DNA from: Sulfuritalea sp. | Lineage (GTDB): Bacteria; Pseudomonadota; Gammaproteobacteria; Burkholderiales; Rhodocyclaceae | DNA: 64,000 bases | Assembly (NCBI GenBank): GCA_030651305.1 | Contig: JAUSCI010000037.1 | Span: 29,340-93,339 of the forward strand | Direction: 5' to 3' | Shown: piece by piece, positions 20,260-29,054 of the stretch | Layout of the letters: each line of letters starts with the position of its first letter | How positions within the stretch are numbered: the stretch's first letter is position 1 | Translations under genes and position numbers: made by a program | The notes under the pieces: model-generated | Told to the model about the DNA's origin: nothing | What the model saw: the letters and a program-made list of their open reading frames with translations, nothing else | Database searches by the model: none

Positions 20260-22220
20260 GCCGAAGCTCCCTGCAGCCCACCGGCAACAGGCGCCGCCAC
20301 CTTGGCACTGAGCCGATAGCGCCGGTCGCTGACGGCAACCAGCCCGCCCAGTGCCATCAGCAGGCAGCCACCCCAGATCCAGCCGACAAACGGCTTGTAA
20401 TGCACGCGCACGCTCCATGCGCCGATGCCGTCCTGCCCGCCGAGCGACTCGCCGAGAGAAACATAAATGTCGCGGAACACGTTGGAGTCGATGGCTGCCT
20501 CGGTCATCGGCATCGTCGATGAAAAATAGGCACGCTTTTCCGGATGGATCATGCGCAATACCTTGCCGTCCGTGGACAGTTCGAGATCGCCCACCGCGGC
20601 GCGATAGTTCGGCCCCATTGCCCCTCTAACTCCGAGCAGGCGCAGCGTATAACCGCCGACCTGCACGGTGTCATTGGGCGCCATGCGCACGTCTTTTTCT
20701 GTCTCATAGCCCTTGACCAGCGTCACGCCAATGACAAACACCGCGACGCCGATGTGGGCCAGTTGCATGCCCCAGAAGGCCCGCGGCACGCGCTTTCCGG
20801 CAGCACTGCGGTAGCGATCGCGGATCTGCGCCACGCCGCTGGCAATGATCCAGACTGCGAGCAGCAGGCCGAGACCCACCAGCGGCGTCCAGTTGCCGAA
20901 GACCAGCGGCACGCCGATGCCGGCGGCGACGGCGAGGGCAAGCCGCAGGCGCTTGACCAGATCGCCCGTCCTCGCCTGCTTCCAGCGGGCGAGCGGACCG
21001 ATGGCAATCAGAAACAGCAGTGGCGCCATCAGCGGCACGAACACCGCCTGAAAGTAGGGTGGCCCGACCGACAGCTTGCCCATGCCCAGCGCATCGATCA
21101 GCAGGGGATATAGCGTGCCGAGCAGTACGGAACCGCTGGCCACCACCAGCAGTACGTTGTTCACCAGCAGCAGGGTTTCCCGCGACATCAGCGCAAAGCG
21201 ACCGCCGAGGCCGACCTTGGGCGCGCGCCAGGCGAACAGCAGCAAGGAACTGCCGATGACCACGACCAGAAAGACCAGGATGAACAAGCCACGGCGCGGG
21301 TCGGTGGCGAAGGCGTGCACCGAGGTCAGCACTCCGGAACGCACCAGAAATGTACCGAGCAGGCTCAGGGAAAATGCGCCGATGGCCAGCAGCACGGTCC
21401 AATTCTTGAAGGCGCCGCGTTTATCCGTCACCGCCAGCGAATGGATCAATGCCGTACCGACCAGCCAGGGTATGAAGGAGGCATTCTCGACAGGATCCCA
21501 GAACCACCAGCCGCCCCAGCCCAGTTCATAGTAAGCCCACCAACTGCCGAGACCGACGCCGAGTGTAAGGAATATCCATGCCAGCACCGTCCACGGCCGC
21601 GACCAGCGCGCCCATGCAGCGTCGAGCTGTCCCGAGAGCAATGCGGCGATGGCGAAGGCAAAGGCGACAGAGAATCCGACATAGCCCATGTAGAGCATCG
21701 GCGGGTGAATCACCAGCCCCGGGTCCTGCAACAGGGGATTCAGGTCGCGGCCGTCGGCGGGAATGTCGATCAGTCGCTCGAATGGGCTGGAGGTGGCCAG
21801 AATGAACAGCAGCATGCCGCAGGAGACCAGGCCCAGAACTCCGATCACGCGCGCCACCATGGCTTCCGGCAAGGCGCGCGAAAACAGCGACACGGCCAGC
21901 GTCCAGGTCGCCAGCATAAGCACCCAGAGCATCAGGGATCCTTCGTGTCCACCCCACACAGCGGCGAAGCGGTACAAGGCGGGCAGCCTGGAATTGGAAT
22001 GCTCGGCAACGTAGCCCACCGAGAAATCATTCGCATAGAAAGCGTAGCTCAGGCAACCGAAGGCCAGCAGCAGCAACAGCCATTGCGCCTGCGCCGCCGG
22101 GCGCGCCAGGGCGATCCACGCACTGCGATTGCGATGTGCGCCAAGCAGCGGCATTACGCCCTGCACAATGGCCACCAGCAGGGCCAGCATTGTTGCAAAA
22201 TGTCCGAGTTCGGGGATCAT
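20256..22220 (-). CDS. ccmF: Heme lyase subunit CcmF
   Basis: WGGHEGSLMLWVL, GWGGWWFWDPVENASFIPWL, multi-TM. Confidence 0.96.
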   Translation of the reverse strand: MIPELGHFATMLALLVAIVQGVMPLLGAHRNRSAWIALARPAAQAQWLLLLLAFGCLSYAFYANDFSVGYVAEHSNSRLPALYRFAAVWGGHEGSLMLWVLMLATWTLAVSLFSRALPEAMVARVIGVLGLVSCGMLLFILATSSPFERLIDIPADGRDLNPLLQDPGLVIHPPMLYMGYVGFSVAFAFAIAALLSGQLDAAWARWSRPWTVLAWIFLTLGVGLGSWWAYYELGWGGWWFWDPVENASFIPWLVGTALIHSLAVTDKRGAFKNWTVLLAIGAFSLSLLGTFLVRSGVLTSVHAFATDPRRGLFILVFLVVVIGSSLLLFAWRAPKVGLGGRFALMSRETLLLVNNVLLVVASGSVLLGTLYPLLIDALGMGKLSVGPPYFQAVFVPLMAPLLFLIAIGPLARWKQARTGDLVKRLRLALAVAAGIGVPLVFGNWTPLVGLGLLLAVWIIASGVAQIRDRYRSAAGKRVPRAFWGMQLAHIGVAVFVIGVTLVKGYETEKDVRMAPNDTVQVGGYTLRLLGVRGAMGPNYRAAVGDLELSTDGKVLRMIHPEKRAYFSSTMPMTEAAIDSNVFRDIYVSLGESLGGQDGIGAWSVRVHYKPFVGWIWGGCLLMALGGLVAVSDRRYRLSAKVAAPVAGGLQGASA

Positions 22221-22301
22221 GGGGTTCTCATTCTTTCGGTGTCCCGGCCTGCTTTCCGGTTTGATCGGTAGCGATGGTGGCGTTGGGTTTGTTGCCTGCT
22301 T

Positions 22302-22505
22302 TCACGATGCGCTCTCCTCGCTCGCACTGTTCATGGCCCGATCCGCCGACAGTTGACGGCGCAGACCGCACACAACTTCGCTTCCATGCTTCCTGAGCAG
22401 GAAAGGCTCAATCAGCAAAGCCGCAGCCGTAACACCGAAGCTGCCCCAGACATAGAAGGCGTAGCCCCCCATGGCAAAAAAATCACTTGCACTATTCCAC
22501 TGCAT
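22302..22505 (-). CDS. ccmD: Heme exporter protein CcmD
   Basis: FFAMGGYAFYVWGSFGVTAAALLIEPFLLRK; overlaps ccmC. Confidence 0.88.
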   Translation of the reverse strand: MQWNSASDFFAMGGYAFYVWGSFGVTAAALLIEPFLLRKHGSEVVCGLRRQLSADRAMNSASEESAS

Positions 22506-23232
22506 GTTTCACCCATTCACTGTTTGGTTCGCGTTCCAGCATGATGGTGCGGGCCCGCATCAGAGACACCGCAATCGAATACATCCAGCAGGCGATGGCC
22601 ATCAGCAGCATGCCCAGCAGCATGGTTTTAGCCATGCTCGGCGCCTTGCTCATTGAGATCGACGCGCCCTGATGCAGGGTGTTCCACCATTTCACCGAAA
22701 AATAAATGATCGGCACGTTGATCACGCCCACCAGCGCCAGTATTGCGCCGGCCTTGTCCGCCCGGCGCGGCTCGTCGATGGCGGCCTGCAAGGCCATGAA
22801 GCCGAGATAGAGAAACAGCAGGATCAGTTCCGAGGTCAGGCGCGCATCCCACACCCACCAGGCGCCCCACATTGGCTTGCCCCACAGTGCGCCGGTCCAC
22901 AACGACAGAAAGGCGAACATCGCTCCGGTCGGCGCCACGGCGCTGGCCATCATCGACGACAGCCGGGTGTTCAGCGCCAGTCCCAGACCCGCCCAGAAGG
23001 CCATGATCAGATAGAGGAACATTGACAGCCACGAGGCCGGGACGTGAATGAAGATTATCCGATAGGCATCGCCCTGCGTGGCATCGGTCGGCGCCACGAA
23101 AAAGCCGGTCCACAGGCCGGCAATGCCGAACAGTACCGCCAGCATCACAAACCACGGCACCATTTTGCCGGCCAACGGATAGAAGCTCTGCGGCGATCCG
23201 TACCTGAACCAATGAATTACCCGGTTGCTCAT
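22492..23232 (-). CDS. ccmC: Heme exporter protein CcmC
   Basis: IIFIHVPASWLSMFLY, GKPMWGAWWVWDARLTSELIL. Confidence 0.95.
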   Translation of the reverse strand: MSNRVIHWFRYGSPQSFYPLAGKMVPWFVMLAVLFGIAGLWTGFFVAPTDATQGDAYRIIFIHVPASWLSMFLYLIMAFWAGLGLALNTRLSSMMASAVAPTGAMFAFLSLWTGALWGKPMWGAWWVWDARLTSELILLFLYLGFMALQAAIDEPRRADKAGAILALVGVINVPIIYFSVKWWNTLHQGASISMSKAPSMAKTMLLGMLLMAIACWMYSIAVSLMRARTIMLEREPNSEWVKHAVE

Positions 23233-23640
23233 GTTTCACTCTTGTTCATCGTTGTTCGCATTTGCGGACGAGTTTCAGCCATGGAAATGCAATCAAATGC
23301 AATCGACCGCGCTTCCGGCCGAAAGCCTCGCCCCGAAGAAGGGCGGTGGCGGAAGCACGCGGTCAAGATCGGAGATTGCAAGCATGTCGCAGGGAGCGCA
23401 AGCACGAACTGTGCGCGAGACCACGTGGGGTCTCTGGTTGATCACGCCGCGCCGGTTCAATTCATCGCGACCCAGGCCCTTTCGAGGGAGTCCGTGGCTT
23501 GTTAAAACTACCGCCCACCTTGGTGTTGCGCTGATTCGGGCCATGCGGCCCGCAACGACGCCAGAGGCGCGCCATTGCTCCCGCCGGAATTGCCTGGAGG
23601 GTGGATTCTTGCGCGGAAGGATTGCCGCAAGTGGCATGTG

Positions 23641-23658
23641 CGTTACAATTCCGTAACA
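23641..23658. promoter_or_regulatory. Palindrome copy 1: CGTTAC-AATTCC-GTAACA
   Basis: Same half-sites and 6-bp spacer as the 23976 and 24020 copies. Confidence 0.6.
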
Positions 23659-23975
23659 TCGAAAGGCAAGTTCATCAACTCACCATAGCCGACACCTTCG
23701 GCAAAGCGGTGGAAGGGCAATGAAAGCCATGCACAAAAACGCAATTACATCCACCGCCGACTCCGTTCCGGTAGATCCGGCCCGGCCCTTGTACTTTTTC
23801 GCCGCATGGTTTCGTCTAGAGTCGCGGCGCGATTTTTGCTTTTAGAACATCAACATGTCCTGTAAAAATTGCTCATCTGCGAAAACCCCCCTTATTCATC
23901 AAGGGTTATTGGCGAACAACACTGTCTGGAGACTGGTTTTATGCCAGCGATTGCCATCCGCTACACATGCAAAAA

Positions 23976-23993
23976 TGTTACGTTTTAGTAACA
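23976..23993. promoter_or_regulatory. Palindrome copy 2: TGTTAC-GTTTTA-GTAACA
   Basis: Perfect 6+6 bp inverted repeat. Confidence 0.65.
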
Positions 23994-24006
23994 TCTACGA
24001 CTTAAC

Positions 24007-24891
24007 ATGACCCCTAAAATGTTACGCTTATGTAACATTCGCAAGTCTCTGGCATGGGGCGCGTGGATCGCGGCCTGCCTTTTTTTGCTTGCGGCCGGAG
24101 CCCGCGCCGAGAACTCTTCGCGGCCCTTCCGCTTCGGGCTGCCACAAAGCATCTTTCACACTCAACACCTGCTGGTCGCCGACTGGCAACAATATCTCCA
24201 AGGCAAGCTGCGTCGCCCGGTGGAGTTTGTCAGTAGCCGAAAGTTCTCCGACTCCATAGTCCAGCTGCACGCCGCACGACTGGACTTTGCCTGGGTCACC
24301 GATTATCCCAGTCTCCGCCACGGGCTCCCGGTGCGCCTGTTGGTCGCCCCTCTCTACAAAGGCAAGCCATTTTTTACTTCCTATCTGATAGTCCCTGCCA
24401 GCGACACGCAAACCACGACATTGATGCAATTGAGGGGAAAGGTAATGGTGTTTGCCGACCCGACCTCGAACAGCCACATCGAACACCGCTACCTGTTGCT
24501 GAAAGCCGGCGAGGACCCGAAGCGGTTTTTCCGCAAGGTATTTTTCACCCATTCCCATCGCGAGAGCATTGACGCCGTGATATTGGGTCTCGCCGATGCG
24601 GTCGAAGTCGACAATTTCGTCTGGGATGCGATGGCGAAAGGCCGTCCCGAACTGACTCTGCAGACACGGACCGTCGCCCGCTCGCAGGAATATGGCGCAC
24701 CACCCATGGTTGCCAATCACTTCATCAGCAACGAGGAATTCGACAACATGCAGGGCGTGCTGATCGGTATGGCGCACGATCCCGAAGGCGTGAAACTGCT
24801 CAAACGGATGAATCTCGATGGGTTTGCCCCCGCCCAGGCAAGGTTCTACGAGCCTCTGCTGCAAATGAGGAAGGCCCTGGGCGAAGAATGA
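24007..24891 (+). CDS. PhnD-like periplasmic substrate-binding protein (AioX-type sensory binding protein)
   Basis: Signal peptide; FRFGLPQSIFHTQHLLVADWQQYLQGKLRRPVEFVSSRKFSDSIVQLHAARLDFAWV; GKVMVFADPTSNSH; start could be ATG 24007 or 24019. Confidence 0.8.
   Translation: MTPKMLRLCNIRKSLAWGAWIAACLFLLAAGARAENSSRPFRFGLPQSIFHTQHLLVADWQQYLQGKLRRPVEFVSSRKFSDSIVQLHAARLDFAWVTDYPSLRHGLPVRLLVAPLYKGKPFFTSYLIVPASDTQTTTLMQLRGKVMVFADPTSNSHIEHRYLLLKAGEDPKRFFRKVFFTHSHRESIDAVILGLADAVEVDNFVWDAMAKGRPELTLQTRTVARSQEYGAPPMVANHFISNEEFDNMQGVLIGMAHDPEGVKLLKRMNLDGFAPAQARFYEPLLQMRKALGEE
24020..24037. promoter_or_regulatory. Palindrome copy 3: TGTTAC-GCTTAT-GTAACA, overlapping the 5' end of the binding-protein gene
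   Basis: Perfect 6+6 bp inverted repeat, 44 bp from copy 2. Confidence 0.6.
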
Positions 24892-26360
24892 AAAGTCTCT
24901 TCGACTTGAGTTTCCGCATCAAGATTCCCCTGTGGGGCAGCCTCCTCATTGTCATGACCACGCTGGTCGTCTCCGGCTCGCTGATGCTGCGGACCTACGA
25001 AGATTTGCACGCAGACCTGCTGGCCAGTTCAACCCGTCTGAGTCAGCGCCTGGCCGAACTCCTGGTTTTGCCCCTGCTGGAAGACGATGTCTGGCAATCC
25101 TTTGAAATCATCAATGCGCCCCTGGTTGATTTCAATCTATTGGAAAACTTCGTCCCGAAGGCCATCGTGGTCCTCGACAACGAGTTGCAGGTTGCCGTAT
25201 CCACCCGACCCAAGGCGTTCCCGCTGCAATCGAGAATATTTCAGACCAGTCCGGAGTATGCAGCCCTGGTCAAGCGCATTGCCGCATCAAAAAACGTTGT
25301 GACCCAGGTCATTAATATGCAGGATGCGAAAAACATCTTCATCGCCGCACCGATCGCCGACGAAGGCCGCCGCTATGGCACGCTGGTCGTGATCCATTCC
25401 AAGGACGTACTGAAGCCACGCTTCCTGAGCATTGCACAGAGCGGGGGCATGGTCGGGCTGCTGGTGCTGGCGCTGTTGTTGCCGATCAACTGGTACTGGG
25501 GGCAGCGTCTGTCGCGTCCGCTGCTGATGATCGCCGAATGGATGAACCGCATCGACCACGGCCCAAGCCAGAAAGTTGCCGAGAACGTCTATCCGTACGA
25601 GGACGAACTGGGACAGCTTTTCGAGGCCTATCGCCGCATGCTGCAGGAACAGGATGCCCGCGCTGCGCTGGAACAGCAGGTCATTCATTCCGAGCGCCTG
25701 GCGGCCGTCGGCCGCCTTGCGGCCGGAGTGGCCCACGAGATCAACAATCCGCTGGGAGGAATGCTCACCGCCATCGATACGTTGAAGAGTCACGGCCAGA
25801 ACAGCCACAGCGAATTTGATGCGAGAACTGCCAAGACGATCTCCCTGATCGAGCGCGGCCTGGCCCAGATCAAGGAGACCGTGAGTGCGCTGCTGGTCGA
25901 GGCCCGCACCAAGAACCGCAATATCGAACCCCAGGATTTCGAGGACATCCGCAATCTGGTGATTCATCAGGCACAAAAGAAAGCAATCACCTTCGACTGG
26001 CAATCAAGCGTTGGCGAGTCCCTGCCTGTTCAGGCCAATCCCGTGCGACAGTTGCTGATCAATCTTCTGCTCAATGCAATTCAGGCGGCGCAGCACAAGG
26101 GACTGGTCGCTTGTTCCATCGCTGCGAGTGACGGCGAATTGCACTTGAGCGTCGAGAACGACGGCAAGCAAATGACCGCTGAGCAGGCGGCGCATCTCTA
26201 TGAGCCGTTTTCGCCGCTGAGTGAAAGTGGCCACGGCCTGGGCCTGTGGATCACTTATCAGATCGTGCAGCAACTCAGCGGCCACATTCATCTGGACCGC
26301 AACAATGGTCGCATGCGCTTCAGCGTGATGCTCCCATTCAGCGAAGGTGCTCCGGCATGA
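24888..26360 (+). CDS. Membrane sensor histidine kinase
   Basis: Two TM segments around a periplasmic domain, HAMP-like region, VAHEINNPLGGM H-box, LLINLLLNAIQAA, GHGLGLWITYQIV; overlaps neighbour genes. Confidence 0.92.
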   Translation: MKSLFDLSFRIKIPLWGSLLIVMTTLVVSGSLMLRTYEDLHADLLASSTRLSQRLAELLVLPLLEDDVWQSFEIINAPLVDFNLLENFVPKAIVVLDNELQVAVSTRPKAFPLQSRIFQTSPEYAALVKRIAASKNVVTQVINMQDAKNIFIAAPIADEGRRYGTLVVIHSKDVLKPRFLSIAQSGGMVGLLVLALLLPINWYWGQRLSRPLLMIAEWMNRIDHGPSQKVAENVYPYEDELGQLFEAYRRMLQEQDARAALEQQVIHSERLAAVGRLAAGVAHEINNPLGGMLTAIDTLKSHGQNSHSEFDARTAKTISLIERGLAQIKETVSALLVEARTKNRNIEPQDFEDIRNLVIHQAQKKAITFDWQSSVGESLPVQANPVRQLLINLLLNAIQAAQHKGLVACSIAASDGELHLSVENDGKQMTAEQAAHLYEPFSPLSESGHGLGLWITYQIVQQLSGHIHLDRNNGRMRFSVMLPFSEGAPA

Positions 26361-27709
26361 AAGCCCATCGTATCTGCCTGATCGAAGACGACGAAATCAT
26401 GGGCGAGGCAGTCTCCGACCGCTTTGGCCTGGAAGGCTTCAAGTGCGCCTGGTTCCAGACCGGGGCAGCCGCACGCAAGTCGCTGCTGAAGGACAAATAT
26501 AACATTGTCATCAGCGACATCATGTTGCCGGATTGCGACGGCGAGCAGTTGTTCGAGGAGTTGCGCGACGCCGGAGTGGAGTTGCCGCCCTACATCTTCA
26601 TCACCGGCTATGGAGCGATCGATCGTGCCGTCCGCCTGCTCAAGCTGGGCGCCGAAGATTACATGACCAAGCCGCTCGACATTCGCGAATTGATCGAAAA
26701 AATAAGGACCATCTGTGCCAAGGCGCATCCCGCCATCGACAGCAGCGACGACAAGCCGGTGCTTGGTATCTCCAGCGCAATGCGCAACATCGAAGCCATG
26801 CTCCGGCGCCTGGCGGTAGACAGAACATCGGTCCTCGTCACCGGTGAATCCGGCGTTGGCAAGGAAGAGGTTGCGCGCGCGCATCACCGCCAACGCGATC
26901 CGGACTGGCAGCGCCCGTTCATCGCGGTCAATTGCGGCGCGATTTCCGAAAACCTGATCGAGGCGGAACTGTTCGGCTACGTCAAGGGTGCCTATACCGG
27001 CGCGATCCGCGATAAAAAGGGCTATTTCGAGCAAGCAGCAGGCGGCACCCTGTTCCTCGACGAAATCGGCGACATGCCGCTATCCATGCAGGTCAAGCTG
27101 TTGCGCGCAATCCAGGAGCGGAAGATAGTTCGCGTCGGCAGCGAAACAACGATTCCCGTGGATATCCATCTGATCTGCGCCACCAACAAGAACCTCAAGA
27201 AAATGGTCGAGACCGGCGATTTTCGCGAGGACTTGTACTATCGCATCAACGTCGTAGAGATCAATGTGCCGCCCTTGCGCGAGCGCAAGGAAGACATCCT
27301 CTGGCTGACGGCAATGCTGCTCGATAGCGAAGCCGTGCAGCACGGTCGCACGCGTCGCGCCCTAAGCGCAGCCGCCGAACAGTCCCTGCTCGACTACCCC
27401 TGGCCCGGCAATATCCGCGAGCTCAAGCACATCCTGGAACGGGCTTGCGTCCTGTCGAGCCAAGCGGTACTGACTCCCGAATCCTTCTTCGACAAGCCGC
27501 AGGAAATGGCGAAGCCGACCGAATTTTCTTCGCTCAACGAGTATCTCCAGGACTACGAGCGCCGCTACATTGCGCAAATACTGGAAAGCAAGGAAGGCCG
27601 TATTGCCGATACCGCCACAGCGCTCGGCATCAGCCGCAAGACCCTCTGGGAAAAGATGCGAAAACTGAATCTGCCCGCAAAAAATGGATTGCCCGATGGG
27701 CCTGACTGA
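26357..27709 (+). CDS. NtrC-family sigma54-dependent response regulator
   Basis: REC domain; GESGVGKE Walker A; GAYTGA loop; GTLFLDEIGDMPLSMQVKLLRAIQE; C-terminal HTH GRIADTATALGISRKTLWEKMRKL; start at MKAHRICLIEDDE. Confidence 0.95.
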   Translation: MKAHRICLIEDDEIMGEAVSDRFGLEGFKCAWFQTGAAARKSLLKDKYNIVISDIMLPDCDGEQLFEELRDAGVELPPYIFITGYGAIDRAVRLLKLGAEDYMTKPLDIRELIEKIRTICAKAHPAIDSSDDKPVLGISSAMRNIEAMLRRLAVDRTSVLVTGESGVGKEEVARAHHRQRDPDWQRPFIAVNCGAISENLIEAELFGYVKGAYTGAIRDKKGYFEQAAGGTLFLDEIGDMPLSMQVKLLRAIQERKIVRVGSETTIPVDIHLICATNKNLKKMVETGDFREDLYYRINVVEINVPPLRERKEDILWLTAMLLDSEAVQHGRTRRALSAAAEQSLLDYPWPGNIRELKHILERACVLSSQAVLTPESFFDKPQEMAKPTEFSSLNEYLQDYERRYIAQILESKEGRIADTATALGISRKTLWEKMRKLNLPAKNGLPDGPD

Positions 27710-27991
27710 TGGCGATCGAAATGCATGAACGCCCGATCATGGCCTGCACAGCCTGCCTGTCGCAACAGTTCCATCGTTTCAAGACGCCCGGAATCTGCGG
27801 TCCGCCTCACGTTCACCCGTCCGGTTCGGGCCAGGTTGCGTGAATAGAGACTGTCCATGAAGCCTGTTCTGTCCACTTGTGTTTTCGCATCAAACCTGTC
27901 GCGAACCGGCGGGAAAATACCAAGAAAGCCTGTAACTTTTCAGCTTTTAATCCGTTATATGCATGTCACTTACTCACATAGGTACCCAATC

Positions 27992-28324
27992 ATGAACAAA
28001 CTGAAAATGACGCTGCTTGCCCTTACGTCGCTTGCCCTGACTTCCTCCGCCGCATTTGCGCTCGACGATGCGGGCAGGGATGCCTTGATGAAGGACAGCA
28101 AATGCACGAAGTGTCATGCCGCCGACAAGAAGAAGGATGGTCCTGCGTACAAGGAAACCGCCGCCAAGTACAAGGGCAAGGCGGACGCCGAGAAGAAGCT
28201 GTTCACGCACCTGACGACCGCACCCGAGATCGAGGTCGACGGCGCGAAAGAAAAGCACGTCAAGATCAAGACCACCAATGAAGCCGACATCAAGGCCGTT
28301 ATTGCCTGGATTCTGGCGCAGTAA
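27992..28324 (+). CDS. Small secreted class I c-type cytochrome
   Basis: Signal peptide; CTKCH heme motif; PAYKETAAKYKGK. Confidence 0.9.
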   Translation: MNKLKMTLLALTSLALTSSAAFALDDAGRDALMKDSKCTKCHAADKKKDGPAYKETAAKYKGKADAEKKLFTHLTTAPEIEVDGAKEKHVKIKTTNEADIKAVIAWILAQ

Positions 28325-28347
28325 GCAACAGCGGCAGCTAACAGGGT

Positions 28348-28384
28348 CCGCCATCCTGCAGGTCGGGATGGCGGGCTTTTTTTT
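28348..28384 (+). terminator. Rho-independent terminator after the cytochrome gene
   Basis: CCGCCATCC...GGATGGCGG 9-bp stem followed by T8. Confidence 0.9.
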
Positions 28385-28580
28385 GCAGAAGCACTCCGCC
28401 TTCGTAGTTCGTGGCCCCGCGGCACGCGGCATAAGGAAGTACATCAAGCATCAGCCGGAAGTACGTCAAGCAGCAGCCGTGAACTGGGTTCGCGCGCCAC
28501 TCGCCCCGATTTGTTGTCCGAGTCGCGGCAGATTCGCCGTTTGCCGTTTGGTGCAGCAGGCGAAAGGCACGGGTATCGAA

Positions 28581-28880
28581 CTATTTTTCAGGAATCACCG
28601 CGACCTTTTCGATAAACGTCATGTTGGGAAAGGTACGCTCGAGATCATTGCTGCGGAAGTTGAGCATCATGAAGCCTTCCTCAAAGCGAATCTGATCACC
28701 CGGCTTCAGGTTGATCAGGTCCGAGGCAAGCCAAAAACTCTTGCCATCCCGGATGATTTCAATATACGTGTAGCTCAAGGTGCTCATGGAACTGACGACT
28801 TTGGCTTCGGCAGCCATGACGGCGGACATCATGACGGCGGACAGGACGATGCCGCAAAGCAGGCGCGAGATGAATTTCAT
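28581..28880 (-). CDS. Secreted NrfJ-like small protein
   Basis: MKFISRLLCGIVLSAVMMSAVMAAEAK signal peptide; YTYIEIIRDGKSFWLASDLINLKPGDQIRF matches the first half of the 16806 product. Confidence 0.65.
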   Translation of the reverse strand: MKFISRLLCGIVLSAVMMSAVMAAEAKVVSSMSTLSYTYIEIIRDGKSFWLASDLINLKPGDQIRFEEGFMMLNFRSNDLERTFPNMTFIEKVAVIPEK

Positions 28881-29054
28881 GGACATTCCAATGGGGTGGG
28901 TGGCTGCGGAAATGCCGCAATGATACATCCGAGCGGCGGTGCCAAGGTTGCCGATGTAGGGAATCACGCCACGGCGATGACCGAAAACCGGGGAACGATC
29001 GTCGTCGCGCGGCTCATTCAGCCGCAGTATCTTGCGGACGCAACACAGGCGCAG

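Noticed and set aside
23281-23505. 75-codon plus-strand frame between ccmC and the sensor module
   Set aside because: No domain, poor codon character, lies in the regulatory gap
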